Program-made: the position numbers and the translations under genes
Shown: piece by piece, positions 28,597-35,855 of the stretch
Layout of the letters: each line of letters begins with the position of its first letter
How positions within the stretch are numbered: the first letter of the stretch is position 1
Assembly: GCF_026107645.2 (NCBI RefSeq)
Contig: NZ_JAPCHV010000007.1
Location: forward strand, 124,001 to 188,000
Source: Flavobacterium sp. MFBS3-15
GTDB lineage: Bacteria > Bacteroidota > Bacteroidia > Flavobacteriales > Flavobacteriaceae
Reading direction: 5' to 3'
DNA: 64,000 nt
The notes under the pieces: generated by a model
Told to the model about the DNA's origin: nothing
The model's database searches: none
What the model saw: only the letters and a program-made list of their open reading frames with translations

Positions 28597-28609
28597 AAGT
28601 ATGTTACTT
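28597..28609. promoter_or_regulatory. Candidate HxlR operator palindrome
   Basis: AAGTA-TGT-TACTT, a perfect 5+5 bp inverted repeat in the space between the SDR gene (minus) and the HxlR gene (plus). A second weaker AGTA/TTAC arrangement follows directly. Binding is inferred only from position and symmetry. Confidence 0.35.
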
Positions 28610-28681
28610 ACTCACAAGTACGGAGTTACGATTCATATAGGGATAAATTTTTCCCCTATTGTACATCTAGGGACATAGGAT

Positions 28682-28689
28682 TACTTTTG
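28682..28689 (+). promoter_or_regulatory. -7 element of the HxlR gene
   Basis: TACTTTTG matches TAnnTTTG, but it ends only 4 nt before the ATG, so a transcript from here would be leaderless or nearly so. Confidence 0.4.
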
Positions 28690-28693
28690 TTAT

Positions 28694-29059
28694 ATGTATG
28701 AGAGAAAAACAATACCGAACCTAAATTGCGGCCTTGACCTTATTGGTGAAGTGCTGTACGGAAAATGGAAAATTCGCCTGCTTTGGTTTATTGACCAGGG
28801 ACACAAGCGCCCGAGTGAATTGCAGCGTAAAATACCGGATGCTTCACGCAGGGTCTTAAACATCCAGCTGAAAGAATTAGAAGAACATGAGCTTGTTTCA
28901 AAGGTCATTTATCCTGTCGTGCCTCCCAGGGTTGAATACAGCTTGACGGATTTTGGAAAGACGCTGATTCCTGTAATTGCAGCCATCGGTAATTGGGGAG
29001 ATACCCATGAAGCACGGCTGCGGTCGCTTATTTTAAAGCGTTTGGATCAAAATCCATAA
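28694..29059 (+). CDS. HxlR-family transcriptional regulator
   Basis: 121 residues with the HxlR winged helix: MYERKTIPNLNCGLDLIGEVLYGKW at the start (a Cys at residue 12 as in redox-responsive members), then RPSELQRKIPDASRRVLNIQL as the recognition region and YSLTDFGKTLIPVI in the wing. The family often senses aldehydes, quinones or disulfide stress. Probably controls the divergent SDR gene and itself. Confidence 0.9.
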   Translation: MYERKTIPNLNCGLDLIGEVLYGKWKIRLLWFIDQGHKRPSELQRKIPDASRRVLNIQLKELEEHELVSKVIYPVVPPRVEYSLTDFGKTLIPVIAAIGNWGDTHEARLRSLILKRLDQNP

Positions 29060-29081
29060 ATTCTTACGGAGTACATGAAAC

Positions 29082-29139
29082 AAAAAAACCTGCAGGTGAT
29101 TTGCAGGTTTTGTTTGTGGAGAGAGCAGGATTTGAACCT
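29082..29139. repeat. Left attachment-site-like repeat of the genomic island (tRNA-Tyr 3' copy)
   Basis: 58 bp matching 47586-47643 with three mismatches. It contains the post-tRNA terminator hairpin plus the acceptor-stem 3' strand and part of the T-arm of tRNA-Tyr, but not the rest of the tRNA. This is the classic left behind by an element that integrated into the 3' end of a tRNA gene. Confidence 0.85.
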
Positions 29140-29190
29140 ATAGGCCGAAACCCGCATCATTACTGCAATAGCAAATTCGTGAAATAAAAT

Positions 29191-29208
29191 TGCCACGATT
29201 TTGCCACA
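29191..29208. repeat. 18-bp repeat near left island end (candidate integrase arm site)
   Basis: tgccacgattttgccaca, containing two direct GCCAC words, is found identically and in the same orientation at 47523-47540, just inside the other island end. Confidence 0.6.
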
Positions 29209-29436
29209 GAATATAATTTGGTAGCAGAAGCTAATGACCAGACTGTAAGAACGCTAATTTTATACAAAGATAATTAATTATAGATAAATAATTGGATATA
29301 TTCTAATACTACTACCTAATTCTCTAATGTTTACACTTAAGGTATTGTGTAGTATAATTAAATTTTGATATGTAAGCCCGAGGCTTTATTCGGTCCATAA
29401 GTATTAGACATGTGAATTCTTTAATGAGGTATGATA
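29209..29436. other. AT-rich non-coding end of the island
   Basis: Part of a 377-nt stretch without a gene (29060-29436). Apart from the tRNA copy and the 18-bp repeat it is AT-rich and shows no protein, RNA gene or clear promoter. Confidence 0.5.
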
Positions 29437-29820
29437 TTATCGTTGATTTGATAATAGATAGCCATTCCAACTAAGGATGCCTCCCTTTACATCATAAAGT
29501 ACTTTAAAACCTGCTTTTTCCATCCTCTTGGCAGCAGTGTAGCTTCTCTGGCCGCTCCTACAGTAAATGTAAACCGGTTTGTCCTTGTCAAGCCACTGAA
29601 TGTTTTTTTCAAAATCTGCACTGTTCACATCAATATTCATAGCACCTTCAATATGTCCCTGCTTAAATTCTGCAGGAGTCCTTACATCAATTAGTTGAAC
29701 AGTATCTTTCAACGCAGTACCAAGTTCCTCTGCCGTAATTTTCTTTATCTTATCAGATTCCTGGCCTTTACAGCTTAAAAACAAAAATGGGCACAGGATT
29801 AATAAAAATACCTTTTTCAT
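29437..29820 (-). CDS. Periplasmic rhodanese-like lipoprotein
   Basis: 127 residues with a lipoprotein signal (FLFLSC at residue 17). A single rhodanese domain follows, with the LIDVRTPAEFKQGHIEGAMNID segment and the active-site loop YCRSGQRS, where the Cys carries the persulfide. It should accept or deliver sulfane sulfur outside the cytoplasm. Last gene of the MBL-rhodanese operon; overlaps the previous gene by 4 nt. Confidence 0.92.
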   Translation of the reverse strand: MKKVFLLILCPFLFLSCKGQESDKIKKITAEELGTALKDTVQLIDVRTPAEFKQGHIEGAMNIDVNSADFEKNIQWLDKDKPVYIYCRSGQRSYTAAKRMEKAGFKVLYDVKGGILSWNGYLLSNQR

Positions 29821-30023
29821 CGTTCAATCTTTTTATTGTTATGTGTTGCACATGCACCCGTACCGCACCCGACGTTAATTATTGGTAAAATGCATGCTAC
29901 TAAAGCTAAGACAATTAGCATGAAGGAGCCTGATAAGAAAGCCTGGTACAAAAGGGCCAGCCCTATCAGCAGGCGTACTGCCCTTATCAAACTCCAGTTA
30001 CTAAATATCCGATTGTTCATCAT
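29817..30023 (-). CDS. DUF2892 (YgaP-type) small membrane protein
   Basis: About 68 residues from the ATG at 30023, which overlaps the preceding stop codon by 4 nt (ATGA). It has two membrane helices (VRLLIGLALLYQAFL and FMLIVLALVACILPI) and ends with Cys-rich VGCGTGACATH. DUF2892 is the membrane part of rhodanese proteins such as YgaP; here it is a separate protein between two rhodaneses, probably tethering or passing sulfur between them. Confidence 0.8.
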   Translation of the reverse strand: MMNNRIFSNWSLIRAVRLLIGLALLYQAFLSGSFMLIVLALVACILPIINVGCGTGACATHNNKKIER

Positions 30024-30331
30024 TTTACAATTTCTCCTTTCCATGCTGAGATTCCTCCTATAAGGCTATAAGTGTTGGCAAAGCCCATTTGGTCCATTAC
30101 CTGGCAGGCACTGGCACTCCTTTGGCCGCTGCGGCAATACACGTAGTAGCTTTTGCTTTTATCCATCTTTTCAAGGCCTGCAACAAACCTGTCTCTAGCA
30201 AAAATATCAAGGCATTGTGCGTTTGCCAGCATACCTTGCATACATTCCTGCTCTGTGCGTACATCCAGTATTACCGCATTTTTATCTGCAGCAACTTTTT
30301 CTTCCCACTCTTGTTGTGTTATATTTTTCAT
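30020..30331 (-). CDS. Cytoplasmic single-domain rhodanese
   Basis: 103 residues, no signal peptide. Rhodanese fold with VILDVRTEQECMQGML and active-site loop YCRSGQRSASA. Six nt after the MBL-rhodanese gene, so it is in the same operon and likely passes persulfide sulfur to or from it. Confidence 0.92.
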   Translation of the reverse strand: MKNITQQEWEEKVAADKNAVILDVRTEQECMQGMLANAQCLDIFARDRFVAGLEKMDKSKSYYVYCRSGQRSASACQVMDQMGFANTYSLIGGISAWKGEIVK

Positions 30332-30337
30332 ATCTCA

Positions 30338-31729
30338 TTATCCTTTTACCAATTCATTACCTTTTTCGTTCCACTCTGTCATGCCGGCAGAATAGTTTTT
30401 AACTATAATGCCATTTTTTGCAAGCAGCGATTGTGCTATGGCCGACCTGTCTCCGCTCTGGCAGTGTATCACTACCTCTTTGTTTTTATCAATTTTATTG
30501 AGGTTCTTTTCAAGGGTGCCTACAAAAACATTGTCAGCTCCTTTAACGTGTCCTGCTTTGTATTCGCTTTCCCCTCGCACATCAACAATCTGTACATCTA
30601 CTTTATCGATATAGGACCTAAATTCTTCGATATCAATTATCTCATTGCTTTCCGTTTGTATCCCAAGTGATGTAATATCATCCACATAGCCTATGATGTT
30701 GTCGAGGCCTATCCGCATCAGCTTTCGGGTAAGGTCTTCTATCTGTGCTTCATCAGCTACAAGTATAAACTGTTCGTCATAGTTAAGTATCCATCCACAC
30801 CAGGTCGCAAAGGAGTTATTGCCCTGTATGTTTATGGAGTTAGGAATATGATGTTTAGCAAAGTCAAACTTATTCCGGGTATCGATTACTTTAATGCCGT
30901 TATTGTAAGCTTCAGTAAACTCTTCTTTGTTAAGTTTGCGGTGTTTTGGCACTTCAGTAAGCAAAGGACGGTCCACCTTGTTAAGGTGCTTCATCATGGC
31001 AAAATATTTCGGCGGCTCAGGCTGCCCATCCAGCAGGTAATCCACAAAGCCCTGCTCATCATTTTTGTATTGGAATGCCCAGTTCCTTATCATCTCATAA
31101 CCTACTGTTGAGCTTGGTACAGCGCCGAGCGCTTTCCCGCATGCTGACCCGGCTCCGTGTCCCGGCCATACCTGTACATAATCAGGCAACTCTGCAAACC
31201 GCTGAATAGATTCATACATTTGCCTGGCTCCTATTTCCTGAGTACCGGTAAAGCCTGCCGCTTTTTCTAAAAGATCCGGCCGGCCTATATCGCCGACGAA
31301 CACAAAATCGCCGGTAAAAACCATTACAGGCTTGTCTGTTGCCGGGTGGTCGGTAAGTAAAAAACTGATACTTTCAGGTGTATGTCCCGGCGTGTGCAAT
31401 ACTTCAAGGGTTAGGTTACCTACGTTTATTTTGTCTCTATGCTTAAGGCCCACATGGTCAAACTCGTATTGCCAGCCTTCGCCACCTTCATCAGAAAGAT
31501 ACATTTTTGCTCCGGTAACGGCAGCAAGTTCCCTTGAGCCTGCCAGGAAGTCGGCATGGATGTGCGTTTCGGCAATATGGGTAATTTTCATGTTGTTTTG
31601 CTTAGCAATTTCAAGGTAGGTGTCAATATCCCTTTTAGCATCAATTACAATTGCTTCTCCTTTTGCCTGGCAGCCGATAAAGTAGCTGGCTTGTGCCAGT
31701 GTCTTGTCATATACATGTTGGAAATACAT
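30338..31729 (-). CDS. MBL-fold persulfide-dioxygenase-like protein with two rhodanese domains (island copy)
   Basis: 463 residues. The metallo-beta-lactamase domain (1-230) has THIHADFLAGS, LHTPGHTPES, FTGDFVFVGDIGRPDL and PGHGAGSACGK, the ETHE1/persulfide-dioxygenase pattern. The first rhodanese domain (about 270-350) lacks a catalytic Cys; the second (about 370-463) has it in VVIHCQSGDRS. Such fusions oxidise glutathione- or protein-persulfide to sulfite and handle sulfane sulfur. A homologue of similar length is encoded at 49120-50532. First gene of an operon whose promoter carries a GTAAC-N4-GTTAC site. Confidence 0.92.
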   Translation of the reverse strand: MYFQHVYDKTLAQASYFIGCQAKGEAIVIDAKRDIDTYLEIAKQNNMKITHIAETHIHADFLAGSRELAAVTGAKMYLSDEGGEGWQYEFDHVGLKHRDKINVGNLTLEVLHTPGHTPESISFLLTDHPATDKPVMVFTGDFVFVGDIGRPDLLEKAAGFTGTQEIGARQMYESIQRFAELPDYVQVWPGHGAGSACGKALGAVPSSTVGYEMIRNWAFQYKNDEQGFVDYLLDGQPEPPKYFAMMKHLNKVDRPLLTEVPKHRKLNKEEFTEAYNNGIKVIDTRNKFDFAKHHIPNSINIQGNNSFATWCGWILNYDEQFILVADEAQIEDLTRKLMRIGLDNIIGYVDDITSLGIQTESNEIIDIEEFRSYIDKVDVQIVDVRGESEYKAGHVKGADNVFVGTLEKNLNKIDKNKEVVIHCQSGDRSAIAQSLLAKNGIIVKNYSAGMTEWNEKGNELVKG

Positions 31730-31776
31730 AATTTATATTTTAAAATTTTATAATGATTATTGATTTATTTATTATA

Positions 31777-31784
31777 CAAAGTTA
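31777..31784 (-). promoter_or_regulatory. -7 element of the island MBL-rhodanese operon
   Basis: On the minus strand TAACTTTG matches TAnnTTTG exactly, about 50 nt before the start codon and 33 nt (centre to centre) from the palindrome at 31807-31820. Confidence 0.6.
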
Positions 31785-31806
31785 ATAGGGCTTATTTAGG
31801 CCGGCA

Positions 31807-31820
31807 GTAACAAAAGTTAC
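31807..31820. promoter_or_regulatory. Crp/Fnr-type operator 1 (GTAAC-N4-GTTAC)
   Basis: Perfect inverted repeat GTAACAAAAGTTAC, 78-91 nt upstream of the MBL-rhodanese start. One of four such sites in the sulfur module. Confidence 0.7.
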
Positions 31821-31831
31821 ACAAGGATTTT

Positions 31832-32623
31832 TTAAATAAAAAGTTCTTTAACAAGAATGTAGGCTCCCATTAGCAATACGAAGTAGCCAAAGCCTGTTTT
31901 AAGCTTCGCGCCATCAATCTTCCTGGATAGATATGAACCAATAATAATACCTGCAATGGCAAGGCCGGTAAATGGAAGGAGGAAGGCCCACTCAATTTCC
32001 TTTCCGACAGCATCTCCGGCAAATCCTGCCAGTGACTGTATGGCAATGATGAAGAGCGAAGTGCCTACTGCTTTTTTCATCGGCATCCCGGCAAGGAAAA
32101 CTAAAGCCGGTATTATCAGGAAGCCTCCGCCTGCACCCACTGCCCCGGCAAGTATTCCGGTAGCAGTGCCACTGGCTATTAGTTTGCTTTTTGAGATACC
32201 GGCGGCTGCTTCAGTGACAGGTGCTGATCGAATCATTTTTACAGCTGCTATAAGCATTACTATGGCAAATACGATCATTAAGAGCAAGGGCTTGGTGAGC
32301 GGAAGCCCGCCAATATCAATAATAGTGTGAGGTACCGCAGGTATAGCAAACGCACGAACCAGGTACGCCGCTAGAAGGGAAGGGATGCCAAACAGGAGTA
32401 CAATGCTGACGTTGACATTGCGTTGCAGGGCGTTCCGGACACCCCCCACAAGAGCCGTGCCCCCCACCACAAATAAAGAATAGCCTGTGGCGGTCACGGC
32501 ATCAAAGCCCAAAATATATACTAAAATAGGTACGGTAAGGATAGAGCCGCCACTGCCTATAAGTCCCAATGAAACTCCTACCAATAAGGCAAGAAAATAG
32601 CCTGTTATAATTGTAAGATCCAT
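31832..32623 (-). CDS. TauE/SafE-family anion exporter (island copy)
   Basis: 263 residues with about eight membrane helices and the family signature glycine-rich segments GLIGSGGSILTVPILVYI near the start and GAVGAGGGFLIIPAL in the second half. Members export sulfite, sulfoacetate or other small sulfur anions. With a persulfide dioxygenase next door, sulfite export is the likely role. Its own promoter carries operator 2. A homologue pairs with the second MBL-rhodanese gene at 50566-51357. Confidence 0.9.
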   Translation of the reverse strand: MDLTIITGYFLALLVGVSLGLIGSGGSILTVPILVYILGFDAVTATGYSLFVVGGTALVGGVRNALQRNVNVSIVLLFGIPSLLAAYLVRAFAIPAVPHTIIDIGGLPLTKPLLLMIVFAIVMLIAAVKMIRSAPVTEAAAGISKSKLIASGTATGILAGAVGAGGGFLIIPALVFLAGMPMKKAVGTSLFIIAIQSLAGFAGDAVGKEIEWAFLLPFTGLAIAGIIIGSYLSRKIDGAKLKTGFGYFVLLMGAYILVKELFI

Positions 32624-32650
32624 AAGCTTCTTTCTAAAATTTATATCAGG

Positions 32651-32658
32651 CTAAATTA
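32651..32658 (-). promoter_or_regulatory. Probable -7 element of the TauE/SafE gene
   Basis: On the minus strand TAATTTAG differs from TAnnTTTG at one position and lies 33 nt centre to centre from operator 2, the same spacing as in the other three promoters. Confidence 0.45.
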
Positions 32659-32680
32659 TAGCGTATACCGGGGCTGTACA

Positions 32681-32694
32681 GTAACAAATGTTAC
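32681..32694. promoter_or_regulatory. Crp/Fnr-type operator 2 (GTAAC-N4-GTTAC)
   Basis: Perfect inverted repeat GTAACAAATGTTAC, 58-71 nt before the TauE/SafE start codon and just past the Crp gene stop. Confidence 0.7.
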
Positions 32695-32704
32695 AGAGGC
32701 ACTT

Positions 32705-33334
32705 TTATTTTAAAAGTTCTATCGTATTGCGATTTAATTTAATAACACCATCGTTTTCAAATGATTTAAGCAGCCTTGAGATCACAACACGCGACGTATT
32801 GAGCTCGTAGGCTATCTCCTGGTGCGTATTTGATATTACAGAAGACCTGGTCACTTTCCCCTTTTCCTTCAGATAGCTTAAAAGCCGCTCGTCCATCTTC
32901 ATAAAGGCGAGGTTGTCAATAGCGCTCAGCATCTCGCTCAGCCTTTTATTATAGCTTGAAAAAACAAAATTCCTCCAGCTTTTGTACTTGCCCAGCCATT
33001 CTTCCATTTTGCCAATAGGTATCATGGCCACGCTGCCTTTTGTCTCAGCAATGGCGCGTATCTCGCTCTTGGTATCACCAAGGCAACAGGCAAGGGTCAT
33101 GGCACAGGTATCCCCTTTTTCAAGAAAGTAAAGCAGTAATTCACCTTCAACCTTGTCTTCGCGCAAAATTTTAATTGCGCCGTTAATAAGCAAGGGCATC
33201 TGCCGGATGTATTGGCCAATCTCTATAAGTTGATCCCCTTCATTAAAGTCCATAAAAACCGCTACACCTGCAATCTCATTTATTAACTGGGATTCAAAAA
33301 CTGAACCGTATGCTTCTGTAAGATTTTCTTTCAT
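32705..33334 (-). CDS. Crp/Fnr-family regulator of the sulfur module
   Basis: About 209 residues from the ATG at 33334; the frame is open further upstream but overlaps the preceding gene's coding end. The N-terminal half is a cyclic-nucleotide-binding-like beta roll (MDFNEGDQLIEIGQYIRQM), with three cysteines at about residues 77, 83 and 84 (CAMTLACC) that could sense sulfur or redox state. There is no Fnr-type iron-sulfur Cys pattern at the N-terminus. The C-terminal helix-turn-helix is HQEIAYELNTSRVVISRLLK; the recognition helix has Arg-Val then Arg, unlike Crp's Arg-Glu or Fnr's Glu-x2-Ser-Arg. Last gene of the YeeE-porin-YeeE operon, likely autoregulated through operator 3. Confidence 0.9.
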   Translation of the reverse strand: MKENLTEAYGSVFESQLINEIAGVAVFMDFNEGDQLIEIGQYIRQMPLLINGAIKILREDKVEGELLLYFLEKGDTCAMTLACCLGDTKSEIRAIAETKGSVAMIPIGKMEEWLGKYKSWRNFVFSSYNKRLSEMLSAIDNLAFMKMDERLLSYLKEKGKVTRSSVISNTHQEIAYELNTSRVVISRLLKSFENDGVIKLNRNTIELLK

Positions 33335-33369
33335 CGAAAATTGAATTGGTGTTATTGTAAATATACAAA

Positions 33370-33783
33370 TTAATGGGGCAGTTTGTTCCTTAAAAGCCCG
33401 TACGCCCATGTACCGGCCAGAGCTCCCGCAATTACGATTAGTATAGGGAGAAACCCTGCACCCAGCAATGTAAACATAGGTCCCGGGCAAGCCCCTGCCA
33501 AGGCCCAGCCGAGACCAAAGAGGATACCGCCATACATATAGCGGGAAAAGCTCCTTTCCTTTGGGACAAACTCGATCGCGCTTCCGCCAATATGGTTTAA
33601 CTCCCGGCGCTTTATCACCTGGACAATTATAAGCCCCAGCACAAGGGCAGATCCAATGATGCCATACATATGAAACGATTTAAACTGAAACATTTCATAG
33701 ATGCGGAACCACGATGCTGCCTCCGACTTGAACATCACGATACCGAAAAAGGTACCTATAAGTAAAAAAAGTAAATTCTTCAT
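33370..33783 (-). CDS. YeeE/YedE-family transporter, small half (DUF6691 type)
   Basis: 137 residues with four membrane helices. The family motif appears as GLGWALAGACPGPMFTLLGAG (around residues 93-113), with its conserved Cys, which in YeeE is part of the thiosulfate path. In many bacteria YeeE/YedE is split into two adjacent genes; this one pairs with 35127-35684, here separated by a porin gene. Likely imports thiosulfate or another sulfur species. 35 nt upstream of the Crp gene. Confidence 0.88.
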   Translation of the reverse strand: MKNLLFLLIGTFFGIVMFKSEAASWFRIYEMFQFKSFHMYGIIGSALVLGLIIVQVIKRRELNHIGGSAIEFVPKERSFSRYMYGGILFGLGWALAGACPGPMFTLLGAGFLPILIVIAGALAGTWAYGLLRNKLPH

Positions 33784-33794
33784 TTTAGTAGTAA

Positions 33795-35123
33795 TTAAAA
33801 ATTAAAGTTGCTTATTATATTCAGTTGGCTGTAATCACTTAGATTAAACACCGCAGTTGGGGTGTGAAGGTGCTTGTTTTCACGCCACACATAGAGTAGA
33901 TCAATATCCAGCCCTTCTACAAAACCTTTAAAACTATAATGCAGCCTGCTGTTTACCTGGTAATAATCATCGAGTCCATATTTATTGAACGCATAATTCG
34001 CCGCTCCCGGGCCATCAACAGCAGTGGCATCAATACCGGCACTCAGCCCGCTTCCGCTAAACGAGTATTGAAGGCTTATCTTTACCACATCAGCATTGCC
34101 AAATCCCTCAATACGGCTTCGAGGCATAGAGGTATAAAACTGGTCGCGCCCTAGTTCCTTAGGAAACAGGTACCGCCCTGTAGCAAAGGCTCTGGTGTAG
34201 GCTACAGAGGATTGGAAACCAAAATAGTTATACCCCACCATTACGCTGGTTACCTGTCCGTTTTCACCTGGCTGCAGGTAGCGGTTGGCAACGGGAATAT
34301 CCTCTTGTGCACCATAATGCACCTGGTAAGAGTACTGAATGCCCGCCGATAAAAATTTACCGTGATATACTGCCTCTGCCCAGGCAGTATTTAATAGTTT
34401 ATCAATATGGGTATCCCAAAGGTTGAGGATAAAGTTCCCTGCTGTTTTATGTATTCCCGCAAACGCAACCGCATTGGTACTGACGTAATGCTGATAATCG
34501 GCCTTTGTCCCATCGGTTGCATACCCATTGCTTACGAGTCCGATGGCCTCGTCAAACTTAAACCATTCTGTCATACTGCGGGGTGACACGCCGTTTAAAA
34601 CTGTCATGTTCACAGTTAATGTTGAATCCACGGTTATGTGGCTGTTGATACCCTGAAAGGCAAAGCCTTTCATACGCCCGTCGCTTTTGTTGATAAGGGG
34701 ATGGAATTCAAGAGGTATTTTTCCCACAGCGATGTACGAATTTTTGTAGCGGTATTTCAAAAAGAGTTCCTCCATACGGTCCAGGTCATAAAAGTTATCG
34801 GGTTTGTTAAGGTCAAACAATTCACGTTCCCATTTAGACGACTTCCCGGTAATGGGATCCGTAGCATCAAGGTTGGCACCAAAGGTCTTAAATGTAAAAA
34901 CCCCGGAAACGCCAGCCGTAAAACCTTTAAATTCTTTGGTAGTATAACCTATTAGCCCTCCGGTGGCATTGGCATGGTAATTTTTCAGGTTATGGTTATT
35001 TGTTTCCATAAAGTAATTGCGGATGTGCCCTTCGGCTTTACCTCCCTTAAAGTAATGCAACAGGCTTTTTTCCTGTGCCTGAGCTGTTATAAATGAAACA
35101 AATAAAAATGCAAGTATTCGCAT
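33795..35123 (-). CDS. Outer-membrane porin (OprD-like) of the sulfur-uptake operon
   Basis: 442 residues with a signal peptide (FITAQAQ at residue 17). Alternating beta-strand pattern throughout, with NSYIAVGKIPLEFHPLINKSDGR and aromatic girdles, and a final strand ending in Phe (IISNFNF), as expected of a BamA substrate. It resembles the OprD/porin-type channels of Bacteroidota; the exact family is uncertain. Its place between the two halves of a YeeE transporter suggests it lets the sulfur compound through the outer membrane. Confidence 0.7.
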   Translation of the reverse strand: MRILAFLFVSFITAQAQEKSLLHYFKGGKAEGHIRNYFMETNNHNLKNYHANATGGLIGYTTKEFKGFTAGVSGVFTFKTFGANLDATDPITGKSSKWERELFDLNKPDNFYDLDRMEELFLKYRYKNSYIAVGKIPLEFHPLINKSDGRMKGFAFQGINSHITVDSTLTVNMTVLNGVSPRSMTEWFKFDEAIGLVSNGYATDGTKADYQHYVSTNAVAFAGIHKTAGNFILNLWDTHIDKLLNTAWAEAVYHGKFLSAGIQYSYQVHYGAQEDIPVANRYLQPGENGQVTSVMVGYNYFGFQSSVAYTRAFATGRYLFPKELGRDQFYTSMPRSRIEGFGNADVVKISLQYSFSGSGLSAGIDATAVDGPGAANYAFNKYGLDDYYQVNSRLHYSFKGFVEGLDIDLLYVWRENKHLHTPTAVFNLSDYSQLNIISNFNF

Positions 35124-35126
35124 GGC

Positions 35127-35684
35127 CTAGAACAGGAAAGGGAACAGAAGGTGTACCATGACAAGCCCCCCTATAAAAAATCCTATAACGGCGATAAGAG
35201 ATGGTAACTGCAGGTTGCTAAGTCCTGATATGGCATGGCCTGAAGTACAGCCCCCTGCATAACGGGCCCCAAAACCAACCAGAAAACCGCCCACAAGCAA
35301 TAATGCTATACCCTTAAAAGATGAAAAAACTTCGTTACCAAAAAGCTCTGTAGGGAGATAGCTGCTGCCTGCGCTTTCAAACCCCTGTCCTTTAAGCTGC
35401 GCTATAACATCAGGGTTAATAGACGGCACAGGATTATCTGAAAGAAAATGCATGGCAATGAAACCTCCTATAACGGCTCCCGCCATAACCATAAGGTTCC
35501 AGCCCTGCCCGCGCCAGTCAAAGCAGAAGAAGTCACAGTTTTTGCCTGCGCCCAGAGCGGAGCAAACGGTCCGAAGGTTAGAGGACATGCCGAAATTCTT
35601 CCCGGCAAACAAAAGTGCAGCCATGGTTGCTGCAATAAGCGGCCCGGCAACATACCAGGGCCATGGTTCATAAATCCAGCTCAT
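35127..35684 (-). CDS. YeeE/YedE-family transporter, large half
   Basis: About 185 residues from the ATG at 35684 (MSWIYEPWPWYVAGPLIAAT), with an in-frame ATG 30 nt earlier rejected. About five membrane helices; the YeeE motif is seen as RYAGGCTSGHAISGLSNLQLPS, and further Cys lie in VCSALGAGKNCDFFCFDW. First gene of the operon YeeE, porin, YeeE small half, Crp. Likely thiosulfate importer. Confidence 0.9.
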   Translation of the reverse strand: MSWIYEPWPWYVAGPLIAATMAALLFAGKNFGMSSNLRTVCSALGAGKNCDFFCFDWRGQGWNLMVMAGAVIGGFIAMHFLSDNPVPSINPDVIAQLKGQGFESAGSSYLPTELFGNEVFSSFKGIALLLVGGFLVGFGARYAGGCTSGHAISGLSNLQLPSLIAVIGFFIGGLVMVHLLFPFLF

Positions 35685-35711
35685 ACTTATTATTATTTTA
35701 AAAATGAAATG

Positions 35712-35719
35712 CAAAATAA
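35712..35719 (-). promoter_or_regulatory. Probable -7 element of the YeeE-porin-Crp operon
   Basis: On the minus strand TTATTTTG differs from TAnnTTTG at one position; centre 33 nt from operator 3. Confidence 0.45.
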
Positions 35720-35741
35720 CGGCTTCAGCAAAAGCCAGTCA

Positions 35742-35755
35742 GTATCATTTGTTAC
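35742..35755. promoter_or_regulatory. Crp/Fnr-type operator 3 (one mismatch)
   Basis: GTATCATTTGTTAC, an inverted repeat with one mismatch to GTAAC-N4-GTTAC, 58-71 nt before the YeeE start, exactly the distance seen for operator 2 and TauE. Confidence 0.6.
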
Positions 35756-35789
35756 ACAACTACCTCGAAAATGTTAAATTTCAGGAAGT

Positions 35790-35803
35790 GTAACATTTGT
35801 TAC
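35790..35803. promoter_or_regulatory. Crp/Fnr-type operator 4 (GTAAC-N4-GTTAC)
   Basis: Perfect inverted repeat GTAACATTTGTTAC (extended by T/A to 16 bp), 53-66 nt before the first gene of the rightward sulfur operon; operators 3 and 4 are 48 nt apart centre to centre in a divergent region. Confidence 0.75.
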
Positions 35804-35825
35804 AAAGGGAAAGCGTAATTATTAT

Positions 35826-35833
35826 TTACTTTG
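35826..35833 (+). promoter_or_regulatory. Probable -7 element of the rightward sulfur operon
   Basis: TTACTTTG, one mismatch from TAnnTTTG, 22 nt before the start codon at 35856 and 33 nt centre to centre from operator 4. Confidence 0.5.
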
Positions 35834-35855
35834 AAATCTGAAATCCTGCTGTTAA

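Noticed and set aside
29117..29139. Possible second tRNA at the left island end
   Set aside because: Only the 3' acceptor strand and part of the T-arm are present; the anticodon arm and 5' end are missing.
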